In this document: piece by piece, positions 15,801 to 21,551 of the stretch
Position numbering within the stretch: position 1 is the stretch's first letter
Layout: every line of letters begins with the position of its first letter
Made by a program: the position numbers and the translations under genes
The notes under the pieces: generated by a model
Database searches by the model: none
What the model was told of the DNA's origin: nothing
Seen by the model: only the letters and a program-made list of their open reading frames with translations
From: an uncultured Bacilli bacterium
GTDB lineage: Bacteria > Bacillota_I > Bacilli_A > RF39 > UBA660
Direction: 5' to 3'
DNA: 25,421 bases
Assembly: GCA_934179675.1 (NCBI GenBank)
Contig: CAKPQS010000021.1
Span: 1-25,421, forward strand

Positions 15801-16282
15801 TACTTATTAGTGATAATGGTTTAATAGCACCTGGTTCAACTAAACATTCATCTAATATGTATAATAGTATTAGTTCTATTGATTTTAATAAAAATTTAAA
15901 TATAACAGGTTATTCTTTTAACATTAATGGCGATTATAAGGCTTTAGTTAAAAGATATTTAGTTGTTGAAAATATTGATACTGGAAATAGATATACTTAT
16001 GAGATTGGTAGTGTAAAGGGTAATCAAATAAATTTAAATGTTGATGATGGTTATTTAAGAACATATGCTTGGTTTAGTGCTAGTATTGATATTAAGGATT
16101 TAGAAAAAGGCAAATATGTATTTTATGTTAGAACAATTAGTTTAAATGGTATTGATGATTATGGTGAATTAAAGGATGTTTTCTTAAAAACTTTACCGAA
16201 TAAATTTACTTTAAATAATAAAGAATACACATTATCTTATAATAAAAATTCATGGTTCCGTTTAGAACTTATTGTCTCTTAA
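12875..16282 (+). CDS. Secreted multidomain N-acetylglucosaminidase with SH3, Ig-like and duplicated C-terminal domains
   Basis: A 1135-residue exported cell-wall hydrolase. A signal peptide (KKICFYILILLSLTSLSVKA) ends near residue 21. An SH3-like stretch lies near 165-225 (LSLRGGPSSSSQAYGNI). A glucosaminidase (lysozyme-fold) domain spans about 370-500, with E400 in TAVLEGGMGTSELA the likely catalytic acid; it cuts peptidoglycan glycan strands. A second SH3-like region covers about 505-595. Three Ig-like modules of the DUF5011 type follow at about 600-674, 676-752 and 754-829, each with a 'D-x-x-D-G/D-x-L/I' turn and a G-x-Y-x-[VI] strand. The C terminus contains two related 130-150-residue domains (about 836-979 and 1003-1135). 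No LPXTG-like anchor is present, so attachment would be noncovalent. The start is the ATG at 12875 after AGAGGG. Likely role: wall remodelling or daughter-cell separation. Confidence 0.87.
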   Translation: MKKICFYILILLSLTSLSVKADTCNDYELRVRDSLGKEEILKCYTDYNEAKKAMNAYENDDKHISVLYKNDNLINAKYAFVKLDGFSSILNKDGYGGLTYIYENASDYKNGKYRYTYLSGDWGGDAAFIDYDEKYDMIKLKISGMVGYVRYKYATIVPIVDLYENTVSPKIDNLSLRGGPSSSSQAYGNIPRGTYKYSDVIDDGTYKWYKIDYNGNERYVAQNKGETYLSVNTGINIKTYYKTDTKYFYHTYKTNGTKTTTLNLSYYSSVADILEKNTKYYSFDGNYFYKTAYDMLDDYKNGNYTRAVNKDKPYFSYYQYLPLHSITGYTAEDFNRIIQENGYTKLPDPNIKYVDENGKFIAGIDRKGISTLFGKGDSFINVSKNYGVNAFSIFVTAVLEGGMGTSELAIAKNNPFGHNAYDSCVFTCASSYKDLEEAIASHAKNYVGAYGIPTYAYYMGAFLGNKGSGMNVNYASDPYWGEKQARIAYYNDDNYGGLDYNKNTIGVKLTSEALPVYKEPDLNSTIIYKLQNEKYKYKTSNMSLIVTELKEDSNGNLWYKVYTEVALTEDRNVSSNKNEYLFEYSYGYVEASKLYVKNNRPVIEGIADKTIHLGDSFDELKGVKATDKEDDDLTEQIVIDGSVDTSKAGSYDLVYSVTDSNRFTYSKKITIKVVGDSIPVINGNTITISEGKEFKPYEYVTAYDSVDGDISSNIEVVSNNVNTKVVGIYKVVYRVMNSKGIETRKEIIVNVVSDLIPNLYVASMETTINNPINLKDYITVYDNEDGNLIDRVSIDGDIDFNKEGIYKISISVSDSFGHIVSKDAKVYVKKYIQKDGAFYLEKMNYNGKTLDVSGYLAIIGIDNTGDTTYDLIFSDKNSNMKYVFELNPYISDSYTRTYSDNKNKYTKIWFKDSIDLKDVPKGEYTLYIRARKDNYEALNLFRNMFLLDVTKKISDEDGRGYYFRNNNYEREFPMEVLISDNGLIAPGSTKHSSNMYNSISSIDFNKNLNITGYSFNINGDYKALVKRYLVVENIDTGNRYTYEIGSVKGNQINLNVDDGYLRTYAWFSASIDIKDLEKGKYVFYVRTISLNGIDDYGELKDVFLKTLPNKFTLNNKEYTLSYNKNSWFRLELIVS

Positions 16283-16306
16283 TTTACAGATTGCTATAAA
16301 AAAATA

Positions 16307-16335
16307 TTTACATTTAAAAAAAATGTTGATATACT
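16307..16335 (+). promoter_or_regulatory. Promoter of the NPDTG surface-protein gene
   Basis: TTTACA (16307-16312), 17 bases ending TGA, TATACT (16330-16335). GGGAG lies 6 bases before the ATG at 16360. No terminator is visible after the glucosaminidase stop at 16282. Confidence 0.7.
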
Positions 16336-16359
16336 AATAATAGGGAGTGGGAGATATAT

Positions 16360-17154
16360 ATGAATATAAAGAAAATATTATTATGTTTAATTTGCATGCT
16401 ATTTGTTGGTAGTGTAAGTGCTATTGAGGATTGTCCTGGTAATGCTAAAGTATGTTTTCAATATCCAACAAGTGTTAAAGCTGGTGAAGAATTTGAAGTT
16501 ACAATGATTATCAAAGATGCTAGTGATTTAAAATATGTTAAGGCTACTAATTTTAGAGCTGATGGTGTTACTGACACTGGTACAGATGCTACTGCACTTT
16601 CAGGTTTTGTTGGTACAGGAACTAATTTAAGTCCTTTTAAAGCTTTTAATTTAGTAACAGGTCTAGAAGTAACTAGTTCAACTGGTAAAAATGGTACTGT
16701 TCAAGTATTAAAATTTAAATTTAAAGCTGAAAGTTCTTTAACTACTTCTGATTTAATTCATATAAGAATGGATGAAGTATTTATTGGTTCAAATGTCGAT
16801 GGTACAAATACAACTAATATTTCTAATGATGATGGATACTGTATTACTATAAGAGTTACTACAAATACTGTTACTCCAACTTGTAAAATTGAAAATGGTA
16901 AATACTATGATAAAAATGGTAATGTTGTAACAAAAGAAAAATACGAAGCAGATTGCAAAACAACACCAAAATGTAAAATTGAAAATGGTAAATATTATGA
17001 TAATACAGGTAATGTAGTTTCAAAAGATGTTTATGAAGAAGCTTGTGGTAATCCAGATACTGGTATTAATACAACTTTAATAGTAGTAGTTGCAGGTACA
17101 TTATTTGTAATTGGTTGTTATGCATTTTTCAAAAAAAGTAAAATGTATTATTAG
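16360..17154 (+). CDS. Small secreted surface protein with cysteine-bounded repeats and NPDTG sorting-like signal
   Basis: A 264-residue protein. A signal peptide (LLCLICMLFVGSVSA) ends about residue 21. Residues 30-170 look like one beta-sandwich domain with loose cohesin-like features (VKAGEEFEVTMIIKDASDL and VQVLKFKFKAESSLTTSDLI). Two 25-residue repeats follow at 175-199 and 205-229, each opening with CKIENGKYYD, continuing GNVV, and closing on a second Cys. Then come NPDTG (231-235), one hydrophobic segment (about 238-256) and a basic tail (KKSK). That order matches a cell-wall sorting signal with NPxTG in place of LPxTG. No sortase gene is in the window. The function is unknown; adhesion or scaffolding are guesses. 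It follows the glucosaminidase, with its own promoter. Confidence 0.8.
   Translation: MNIKKILLCLICMLFVGSVSAIEDCPGNAKVCFQYPTSVKAGEEFEVTMIIKDASDLKYVKATNFRADGVTDTGTDATALSGFVGTGTNLSPFKAFNLVTGLEVTSSTGKNGTVQVLKFKFKAESSLTTSDLIHIRMDEVFIGSNVDGTNTTNISNDDGYCITIRVTTNTVTPTCKIENGKYYDKNGNVVTKEKYEADCKTTPKCKIENGKYYDNTGNVVSKDVYEEACGNPDTGINTTLIVVVAGTLFVIGCYAFFKKSKMYY
16882..17046 (+). repeat. Two tandem 75-base coding repeats (90-base period)
   Basis: 16882-16956 and 16972-17046 encode the two 25-residue cysteine-bounded repeats. The first about 30 bases are nearly identical between copies; the later part has drifted but keeps the residues GNVV, K, Y, E and the final Cys. Confidence 0.85.
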
Positions 17155-17180
17155 TAGAACATAAGGTTCTACTTTTTTTT
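17153..17180 (+). terminator. Terminator overlapping the surface-protein stop codon
   Basis: AGTAGAAC (17153-17160), loop ATAAG, GTTCTACT (17166-17173), T to about 17180. The last two bases of the stop codon are part of the left arm. Confidence 0.88.
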
Positions 17181-17181
17181 A

Positions 17182-17214
17182 TAAAAAAAGCATAAGTAGT
17201 ATAATTACTTATGT
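17182..17214 (-). terminator. Terminator of the TraX-family gene (minus strand)
   Basis: CATAAGTA (17191-17198) and TACTTATG (17206-17213) form the stem; on the minus strand it is followed by C and seven T. It faces the plus-strand terminator at 17153-17180 across one or two bases. Confidence 0.8.
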
Positions 17215-17222
17215 TAAATTTT

Positions 17223-17966
17223 TTAGCCACCTATAATAACTGGTATATTTCCATGTAGATGCAATCTAATCAAACCACAGATTATTAAATGTAGGGGATA
17301 AATTATATAAAAGAACCATTTAAAATTTTTCCATTTTCCTCTTTGACCATTATATTTTGCGAGTAATGGAATAGAAAATATTGTTCCCATTTGAATAATA
17401 CCATACCATATATTAATAAAAATACTATACACTATTGCATATGTACTAGAAAATATTGTTTGGCTAATCATTTGTTTTTTAAAATCATTTTTATATGCAT
17501 AATTATAAATAATAATCATTACAGCAACCGAACTCCAATCGGAAGGAAAACCTAATATACATAATAATATAGTTAATATGAATTTCCAAATATTTTTAAT
17601 TTTTAAATCTTGTATCATAATTCCAATAAGACCTAATGATAAAGACCACATTATACTTGTTTGATTAAAAAATGTTCCATTTATAAAAGGTATATAATTG
17701 ATTCCAAATGCAAAACAATAAGCAAAATGAGATATTAGGGCAAATAATAAAAGTCTTAATAAATATTTTTTTCTATTGTGTGTATAATAAGCACCTTCAG
17801 CTATAAAAAAACAAAAAATAGGTGCAACAATTCTTCCGATTAAATGAAGAAGTAAGATTAAAGTACCATTATTGTATCCTGGTTTTAATACCCATAATAA
17901 ATGGTCAAATATCATAGCAAGTACAGCTATAAATTTTAATTGATTAGAATTTAAATTTTTTTTCAT
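17223..17966 (-). CDS. TraX-family integral membrane protein
   Basis: A 247-residue protein with about eight membrane segments and the TraX-family pattern: NSNQLKFIAVLAMIFDHLLW near the start, LIGRIVAPIFCFFIAEGAYYT, then RLLLFALISHFAYCFAF, NQTSIMWSLSLGL, and FYIIYPLHLIICGLIR near the end. F-plasmid TraX acetylates pilin, but chromosomal homologues are widespread in Firmicutes and no other transfer gene is present here, so this is probably a membrane acyltransferase-like protein of unknown substrate. The start at 17966 is preferred over the ATG at 17975 because AGGATGGTG sits at proper spacing for the former and directly abuts the latter. Its tail PVIIGG ends 8 bases from its terminator hairpin. 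Confidence 0.83.
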   Translation of the reverse strand: MKKNLNSNQLKFIAVLAMIFDHLLWVLKPGYNNGTLILLLHLIGRIVAPIFCFFIAEGAYYTHNRKKYLLRLLLFALISHFAYCFAFGINYIPFINGTFFNQTSIMWSLSLGLIGIMIQDLKIKNIWKFILTILLCILGFPSDWSSVAVMIIIYNYAYKNDFKKQMISQTIFSSTYAIVYSIFINIWYGIIQMGTIFSIPLLAKYNGQRGKWKNFKWFFYIIYPLHLIICGLIRLHLHGNIPVIIGG

Positions 17967-17989
17967 AAACACCATCCTTTACTAACTAT

Positions 17990-17998
17990 ATTATATCA
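17990..17998 (-). promoter_or_regulatory. Extended -10 promoter of the TraX-family gene
   Basis: Minus strand TGATATAAT (-10 at 17990-17995). No clear -35. The predicted start is about 17-18 bases before the ATG at 17966. Confidence 0.6.
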
Positions 17999-18010
17999 TT
18001 AATTACAATA

Positions 18011-18035
18011 AAAAAACTAACTTTTCGTTAGTTTT
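18011..18035 (-). terminator. Terminator of the tRNA-Ile2/tRNA-Leu operon
   Basis: AAAACTAAC (18013-18021) and GTTAGTTTT (18027-18035) around a 5-base loop; the minus strand continues into seven T. Confidence 0.82.
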
Positions 18036-18070
18036 AGTAAATTTAGAAAAATCTAAATATTATATCAGAT

Positions 18071-18154
18071 TGGTGCGGGTGAAGGGACTTGAACCCCCAT
18101 GGATATACCACTAGATCCTAAGTCTAGCGCGTCTGCCAATTTCGCCACACCCGC
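18071..18154 (-). tRNA. tRNA-Leu (anticodon TAG), CCA encoded
   Basis: Minus strand: acceptor GCGGGTG with CACCCGC, D arm GGCGAAATTGGCAGACGC, anticodon arm CTAGA-CTTAGGA-TCTAG giving TAG, a class II variable arm (GTGGTATATCCAT), and T arm GGGGGTTCAAGTCCC. The long variable arm and the A discriminator fit Leu. CCA is at 18071-18073. It lies three bases after the tRNA at 18158-18234. Confidence 0.95.
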
Positions 18155-18157
18155 AAG

Positions 18158-18234
18158 TGGTGGACCCTATAGGACTCGAACCTATGACCGCTCGGTTATG
18201 AGCCGAATGCTCTAACCAACTGAGCTAAGGGTCC
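18158..18234 (-). tRNA. tRNA with CAT anticodon, most likely tRNA-Ile2
   Basis: Minus strand: acceptor GGACCCT with AGGGTCC, D arm AGCTCAGTTGGTTAGAGC, anticodon arm TTCGG-CTCATAA-CCGAG, T arm with GGTTCGAGTCC, and encoded CCA. A CAT anticodon means Met unless the C is turned to lysidine by TilS, in which case it reads AUA as Ile. The GGACC acceptor and GGCTCATAACC anticodon region match, from memory, tRNA-Ile(CAU) of Mycoplasma capricolum rather than elongator or initiator Met. Confidence 0.85.
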
Positions 18235-18246
18235 AACACGTATTTA

Positions 18247-18275
18247 ATGATACCATATTTTTTTTTATTATGCAA
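18247..18275 (-). promoter_or_regulatory. Promoter of the tRNA-Ile2/tRNA-Leu operon
   Basis: Minus strand: TTGCAT (18270-18275), 17 bases ending TGG, TATCAT (18247-18252). It diverges from the cysS promoter, with the two -35 elements only 8 bases apart. Confidence 0.75.
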
Positions 18276-18283
18276 TAGTTTAG

Positions 18284-18312
18284 TTGAAAAAAAAATAAAA
18301 ATATAGTATACT
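18284..18312 (+). promoter_or_regulatory. Promoter of cysS
   Basis: TTGAAA (18284-18289), 17 bases, TATACT (18307-18312). The start near 18319 gives a 14-base leader holding AAGGAGAG. There is no room for a T-box. Confidence 0.78.
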
Positions 18313-18332
18313 TTACTTGAAGGAGAGTATTT

Positions 18333-19721
18333 ATGAATATATATAATACACTAACAAGAAAAATAGAAGAATTTGTACCAAATAGTGATGTTGTTAAAAT
18401 GTATACTTGTGGACCAACTGTATATCACTTTGCACATATTGGTAATTTAAGAACATATTTAATGGAAGACATATTAGAAAAAACTTTAATTTACAATAAT
18501 TATAAAGTTGATCGCGTAATGAATATTACTGATGTTGGACATTTATCAAGTGATTCTGATTCTGGTGATGATAAAATGGTTAAAGGTGCGATTAGAGAAC
18601 ATAAGACTGTTTTAGAAATTGCTGATTATTATACTAATGCTTTTAAAGAAGATACAAAAAAATTAAATATTAAATGGCCAGATACTGTTATTAAAGCAAC
18701 ATCTTGTATAGATGAATATATAAAAATAATAGAAGTTTTATTAGAAAAAAAATATGCTTATGTATCAAATGGAAATGTTTATTTTGATGTTACTAAATTA
18801 GAAGATTACTATAAATTAACAAATCATCAAATAGATGATATGGTTGTTGGAGCTAGAGAAAATGTAAGTGAAGATATTGGTAAACACAATCAAGCTGATT
18901 TTGTATTATGGTTTACAAAATCTAAATTTTCAGATCAAGAATTAAAATGGGAAAGCCCTTGGGGTATTGGATATCCTGGATGGCATATAGAATGTTCTGG
19001 AATCAGTATTAAATATTTAGGCGAATATTTAGATATTCATTGTGGTGGCGTTGATAATATATTTCCGCATCATACTAACGAAATAGCTCAATCAGAAAGT
19101 TATTTAGGTCATAAATGGTGCAATTACTGGTTTCATACAGAACACTTAAATGATAAAAATGGTAAAATGAGTAAATCATCAGGTGATTTTTTAACAATAT
19201 CATTACTTGAAAGTAAAGGTTATAATCCACTTGCTTATAGGTTAATGTGTTTACAATCTCATTATAGAAAACAATTGGTTTTCTCTTATGAAGCTTTAGA
19301 TGGTGCTTCTAATACATATATTAAACTAAAGAATAAAATTAAAACTATTATTAATGATAATATTATAAATAATAATGATTATGATAAGTATAATAATTTA
19401 TTTAAAAACGCTTTAAATGATGATCTTAATACATCTTATGCTTTAACAATTCTTTTTGATGTATTAAAAGCTGATATAAATAATGGTACAAAATTAAAAT
19501 TAATTGCATCATTTGATAAAGTATTGGGTCTTGATTTGTTAAAAGAAGAAACTAAAGAAATAGATGAAGAATTAAAAAAATATATATTATCAAAAATAGA
19601 AGAAAGAAATAATGCTAAAAAAAATAAAGATTTTATTTTAGCAGATAATATTAGAACTGAATTATTAGAAAAAGGTATTACTTTAAAAGATACAAGAGAA
19701 GGAACAATATATGAGGTATAA
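18333..19721 (+). CDS. cysS: Cysteinyl-tRNA synthetase
   Basis: A 462-residue class I aminoacyl-tRNA synthetase that charges tRNA-Cys, close to the usual length of about 465. The HIGH motif is HIGN at 35-38, normal for CysRS, in CGPTVYHFAHIGNLRTYLMED. Zinc ligands match E. coli C28/C209/H234/E238: C26, C221, H246 and E250, with identical C-to-H and H-to-E spacing. KMSKS is at 278-282 (GKMSKSSGDF). The end RTELLEKGITLKDTREGTIYEV is the normal C terminus. The start is set by AAGGAGAG before the ATG at 18333. The cognate tRNA-Cys gene is in the same window at 2348-2421. Confidence 0.97.
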   Translation: MNIYNTLTRKIEEFVPNSDVVKMYTCGPTVYHFAHIGNLRTYLMEDILEKTLIYNNYKVDRVMNITDVGHLSSDSDSGDDKMVKGAIREHKTVLEIADYYTNAFKEDTKKLNIKWPDTVIKATSCIDEYIKIIEVLLEKKYAYVSNGNVYFDVTKLEDYYKLTNHQIDDMVVGARENVSEDIGKHNQADFVLWFTKSKFSDQELKWESPWGIGYPGWHIECSGISIKYLGEYLDIHCGGVDNIFPHHTNEIAQSESYLGHKWCNYWFHTEHLNDKNGKMSKSSGDFLTISLLESKGYNPLAYRLMCLQSHYRKQLVFSYEALDGASNTYIKLKNKIKTIINDNIINNNDYDKYNNLFKNALNDDLNTSYALTILFDVLKADINNGTKLKLIASFDKVLGLDLLKEETKEIDEELKKYILSKIEERNNAKKNKDFILADNIRTELLEKGITLKDTREGTIYEV

Positions 19722-19735
19722 AAAATACCTCTTTT
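19713..19735 (+). terminator. Terminator overlapping the cysS stop codon
   Basis: GAGGTAT (19713-19719), 5-A loop, ATACCTC (19725-19731), then TTTT. The stop codon is at 19719-19721, so the left arm is coding. Confidence 0.8.
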
Positions 19736-19738
19736 ATT

Positions 19739-19767
19739 TTGACATATTTTAATATTTATTATAAAAT
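19739..19767 (+). promoter_or_regulatory. Promoter of the PBECR4-like gene
   Basis: TTGACA (19739-19744) begins right after the terminator T tract; 17 bases; TAAAAT (19762-19767). AAGGAG lies 7 bases before the ATG at 19790. Confidence 0.78.
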
Positions 19768-19789
19768 AAGGGCGATAAGGAGATAAAAA

Positions 19790-20647
19790 ATGGTTAGTAA
19801 AAGAGAACTTGAATATGTAAATAAGTATGCCAAAACAGTTCCATTTCCGGGAAATAATTATGCTTATGATGCTATGCAAATGTTAATTAATGCTTATGAT
19901 ACATATATTAAAAATTATCAAGGGAAAAGTTATGATTTTATATTTAGTAATGGTGAAGAAATTAATTTTCAAATATTTGAAAAAAATTTAGCGCATCTAT
20001 TTGGAATTGATTATAAAACTTTAATAAGTAATCCTATGGAAGATACTACAAAAAATATTTTAGGTTTAAATGATTCCAAAATTAATGGATCAGAAAAATT
20101 ATTGAAACGTATAATTGATCGAGCTGATGATGTTATAAAAAATGATAGTCAACAAAATAATAGTCATATTTTAAATTATTATCGTATTTTAATAAAATGT
20201 TCAGCATTTTCTAAATTATCAACTTTTGAAAATTTCAATTTTGGTTGTATTAATTTTGATAAATCTATTTATGAAAGTACTAATTCTTCAACATTTGGTC
20301 CAAATTCGACAAAATTTTTCTTTGTTCCATCAAATGAAGCAGTGACACCATACTTTATGATGGGTATAAGAAAAGATAATGGAAATGATATTTATATTCC
20401 AGAAACATTATTCGCAGTTGGTGCAATTAATAAAATGATTGTTAATCAAACATTTTTATTACCAATTCAAATATTAATAAATGATAATTTTAATTTTAAA
20501 AAAATAAAAGCTACTTCTAAAGAAAAATTAGATTTATTAAATTTATATAAATCTTTAATTGGTATGTATCAAACTAATACTTTTATAGATATTTATAATG
20601 ATTATGAAAATATATTAAGAGAAAATAAAGAATTGAAATTAAAATAG
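19790..20647 (+). CDS. Putative PBECR4-like protein (possible RNase-fold domain)
   Basis: A 285-residue soluble protein with no signal peptide or membrane segment. I do not recognise it with certainty. The best match from memory is the PBECR4 group (phage barnase/EndoU/colicin E5-D/RelE-like nucleases): IFSNGEEINFQIFEKNLAHLFGIDYKTL resembles its conserved 'HLxGI' region, and the late KDNGNDIYIPETLFAV resembles its 'PxTF' strand. In between are an Asn/Ser-rich middle and a possible partner strand (TKFFFVPSNEAVTPYFMMGI). Candidate conserved polar residues are H68 and the E of PETL. The C-terminal 30 residues are helical and charged. It sits between cysS and truB, with its own promoter, and the truB promoter overlaps its last codons. 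No antitoxin-like partner gene is adjacent. Confidence 0.6.
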   Translation: MVSKRELEYVNKYAKTVPFPGNNYAYDAMQMLINAYDTYIKNYQGKSYDFIFSNGEEINFQIFEKNLAHLFGIDYKTLISNPMEDTTKNILGLNDSKINGSEKLLKRIIDRADDVIKNDSQQNNSHILNYYRILIKCSAFSKLSTFENFNFGCINFDKSIYESTNSSTFGPNSTKFFFVPSNEAVTPYFMMGIRKDNGNDIYIPETLFAVGAINKMIVNQTFLLPIQILINDNFNFKKIKATSKEKLDLLNLYKSLIGMYQTNTFIDIYNDYENILRENKELKLK

Positions 20648-20661
20648 AAAAGTAATATACT
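20633..20661 (+). promoter_or_regulatory. Leaderless promoter of truB
   Basis: TTGAAA (20633-20638) lies in the last codons of the upstream gene; 17 bases; TATACT (20656-20661). Seven bases after the -10 is 20668, the A of the truB ATG. No Shine-Dalgarno exists in the 20-base gap. Confidence 0.7.
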
Positions 20662-20667
20662 ATAAAT

Positions 20668-21507
20668 ATGAATGGAATAATTATAATAGATAAAGAAAAA
20701 AATATAACAAGTAGAGATGTAGTAAATAAAGTATCTAAAATACTTGGTACTAAAAAGATAGGTCATACTGGTACACTAGATCCACTTGCTACAGGTGTTC
20801 TTGTTTTATGTGTTGGCCGTGCAACTAAACTTGTTGATTTAATTACGGGATATGATAAAGAATATATTGCTGAAGTGTGTTTAGGTACATTAACTGATAC
20901 TTTAGATGTTACAGGAAATGTACTAAAAGAAAAAGTAACAAAAATTAGTAAAAAGGAAATAGAAAATGTTTTAAATAGTTTTATGCCTGGCTATGAGCAA
21001 GAGGTACCTATTTATTCAGCAGTTAAAATAAATGGCAAAAAATTATATGAATATGCAAGAAATAATGAAGATGTAATTTTGCCTAAAAGGTATATTAAAA
21101 TTAATTCAATTAAATTAATATCTGATATTGTATATGAAAATGATAAAACATATTTTTCATTTATAACAAATGTAAGTAAAGGAACATATATTAGAAGTTT
21201 AATAAATGATATTGGTAAAAAATTAAATACCTTTGGTACAATGGTTGAATTAAGAAGAATAAAACAAGGTAATTTTAAAATAGAAGATAGTACTCCACTT
21301 GATAATATAAAAATTATTAGTTTAGAAGAAATATTAAAAGATTACTGTAAAGTAGAAGTAGATGAAGAATTGTATAAAAAAATAAGTAATGGTGTCAAAA
21401 TAAAAAATGAATATAATAAAGATATTGTAGTTTTTACACATAATACTAAATTAATTGCAATTTATAAAAATGAAGATAATTTTTTAAAGGCTTATAAAAT
21501 GTTTTAA
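20668..21507 (+). CDS. truB: tRNA pseudouridine(55) synthase
   Basis: A 279-residue TruB, which converts U55 in the T loop of tRNAs to pseudouridine. The catalytic motif GHTGTLDPLATGVLVLCVGRATK is present with catalytic D38. DKEYIAEVCLGTLTDTLD, VPIYSAVKINGKKLYEYAR and SKGTYIRSLINDIG are family blocks in the expected order, and a short C-terminal domain follows. It is slightly shorter than B. subtilis TruB (about 309). The ATG at 20668 has no Shine-Dalgarno; the predicted transcript starts on it, so leaderless initiation is likely. There is no rbfA, ribF or rpsO neighbour, unlike the common infB-rbfA-truB-ribF order. No terminator is seen before the miaB promoter. Confidence 0.95.
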   Translation: MNGIIIIDKEKNITSRDVVNKVSKILGTKKIGHTGTLDPLATGVLVLCVGRATKLVDLITGYDKEYIAEVCLGTLTDTLDVTGNVLKEKVTKISKKEIENVLNSFMPGYEQEVPIYSAVKINGKKLYEYARNNEDVILPKRYIKINSIKLISDIVYENDKTYFSFITNVSKGTYIRSLINDIGKKLNTFGTMVELRRIKQGNFKIEDSTPLDNIKIISLEEILKDYCKVEVDEELYKKISNGVKIKNEYNKDIVVFTHNTKLIAIYKNEDNFLKAYKMF

Positions 21508-21522
21508 TTTTTAATGTAAATA

Positions 21523-21531
21523 TGCTATAAT
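21523..21531 (+). promoter_or_regulatory. Extended -10 promoter of the miaB operon
   Basis: TGCTATAAT; TTTAAT at 21503-21508 is a poor -35. GGAAGTGA is 4 bases before the ATG at 21552. Confidence 0.62.
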
Positions 21532-21551
21532 ACTGAAATGGAAGTGATTTT

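Noticed and set aside
16882..17046. Tandem repeats as a CRISPR-like array
   Set aside because: Only two copies, in frame inside a protein gene, with conserved residues rather than conserved bases.
17223..17966. TraX homologue as a sign of a conjugative element
   Set aside because: No other transfer, relaxase or integrase gene is present; chromosomal TraX-family genes are widespread.
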